From: Gammaproteobacteria bacterium
Lineage (GTDB): Bacteria > Gemmatimonadota > Gemmatimonadetes > Longimicrobiales > Gaopeijiaceae
Reading direction: 5' to 3'
Length of the DNA stretch: 5,646 nt
Assembly: GCA_009843625.1 (NCBI GenBank)
Contig: VYDD01000453.1
Coordinates: forward strand, 1 to 5,646
Positions 5,052 to 5,646 of this stretch are shown here, piece by piece (position 1 is the first letter of the stretch; each line of letters begins with the position of its first letter). The notes below the pieces were generated by a model. It was not told the origin of the DNA and made no database searches. It was given only the letters and a program-made list of their open reading frames with translations. Position numbers and translations under genes: made by a program.

Positions 5052-5646
5052 TCAGGCGATCTCCGCGGCCCGCGAGGAGTAGTGCCGGCGGAAGAATCGC
5101 CCGATGTCGTCGACCACCTGGTACATCACGGGCACCACGATCAGGGTGAGGAAGGTGGCGAAGATGATTCCGGCGATCACCGCGATCGCCATCGGTCCCC
5201 ACCAGGCGGCCTGATCGCCTCCCCAGTACAGGTCCGGAGTGAGGCTTCCGTACAGGCCGAAGAAGTCGAAGTTGAGCCCGATCGCGAGCGGCACCAGGCC
5301 GAGCGCCGTGGTCACAGCGGTCAGCACCACCGGGCGGAAGCGGGTCATGCCGCCCAGCACCAGCGCGTCGCGCCGGTTCACTCCGTCGCGCCCGCGCAGC
5401 ACGTCGATGTAGTCGATCAGCACGATGGCGTTGTTCACCACGATTCCGGCAAGGGAGATGATTCCCACCCCGGTCATGATGATGCCGAAGGGCATCTGGA
5501 ACACCATCAGCCCCAGCAGCACGCCGACCGTGGACATGATCACCGAGGTCAGGATGATGAAGGGCTTCACCAGCGAGTTGAACTGCGAGATGAGGATGAA
5601 GCCGATGAGGAAGAGCGCCATCAGGAACGCGGTGGTGAGGAAGGCC
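5052..5646 (-). CDS. RND-family efflux transporter permease, C-terminal part (N-terminus outside window)
   Basis: Inner-membrane, proton-driven pump subunit that works with a periplasmic adaptor and an outer-membrane channel. Only the last 198 residues are present; the frame continues past the window edge. Five membrane helices are visible and match helices 8-12 of AcrB: the opening LIGFILISQFNSLVKPFIIL stretch spanning the end of helix 8 and start of helix 9, the rest of helix 9, helix 10 ending in GIVVNNAIVLIDYI (AcrB GLSAKNAILIVEF), the RFRPVVLTAVTTALGLVPL block that opens helix 11, and a last helix with FATFLTLIVVPVMY. The loop between helices 11 and 12 is longer than in AcrB and holds PDLYWGGDQAAWWGP. 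The tail is short and basic. Substrate (drug, metal or other) cannot be told from this end. No adaptor gene lies downstream. Confidence 0.93.
   Translation of the reverse strand, partial: AFLTTAFLMALFLIGFILISQFNSLVKPFIILTSVIMSTVGVLLGLMVFQMPFGIIMTGVGIISLAGIVVNNAIVLIDYIDVLRGRDGVNRRDALVLGGMTRFRPVVLTAVTTALGLVPLAIGLNFDFFGLYGSLTPDLYWGGDQAAWWGPMAIAVIAGIIFATFLTLIVVPVMYQVVDDIGRFFRRHYSSRAAEIA

Noticed and set aside
1..5646. A coordinated new defence or metabolic system across the window
   Set aside because: The genes are of unrelated families, split by a terminator, a divergent region and a convergent junction. Only the toxin-antitoxin pair is a clear functional unit, and it is of a known type.

Overview
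The window is a GC-rich stretch (about two thirds GC by eye) of bacterial chromosome with ordinary gene density and no insertion sequence, phage gene, CRISPR array, rRNA or tRNA. The RND efflux permease implies a Gram-negative, double-membrane cell. The RND C-terminus has a long periplasmic loop ending in WGGD...WGP, and the HisC-like aminotransferase carries a Tat signal. Together with the GC content and frequent GTG/TTG starts, this suggests Gemmatimonadota or a neighbouring environmental phylum. That placement is an inference from style, not from a marker gene.

Layout from left to right: (1) 1-1263, minus strand: an NCS2/SLC23-type nucleobase permease whose C-terminus lies outside the window. 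It is clearly of the family but lacks the usual substrate-binding residues. (2) 1264-1432: a divergent intergenic region with a -10-like box for the permease and a perfect short palindrome just before the ribosome binding site of the next gene. (3) 1433-2140, plus strand: an unrecognised exported protein whose reading frame runs 180 nt into the end of the convergent gene. (4) 1961-2938, minus: a complete ureohydrolase (agmatinase/guanidinobutyrase type). (5) 2987-3615, minus: a type II toxin-antitoxin pair, ribbon-helix-helix antitoxin followed by PIN-domain ribonuclease toxin, with a 4-nt overlap. (6) 3661-3722: an AT-rich promoter/operator-like stretch for that pair, next to a strong intrinsic terminator for the gene upstream. 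(7) 3756-4934, minus: a Tat-exported, HisC-like PLP aminotransferase. (8) 5052-5646, minus: the last five membrane helices of an RND efflux permease, whose N-terminus lies outside the window.

Six of the seven genes are on the minus strand. The terminator separates the aminotransferase from the toxin-antitoxin pair. The pair and the ureohydrolase are only 48 nt apart with no terminator seen between them, so they may share a transcript. No obvious single pathway joins all the genes. A nitrogen theme (nucleobase-type carrier, ureohydrolase, aminotransferase) is visible but is only a hypothesis. I do not see a clear new multi-gene system. The points most worth a second look are the permease with replaced binding residues, the exported aminotransferase and the long antisense overlap at the end of the unknown exported protein.
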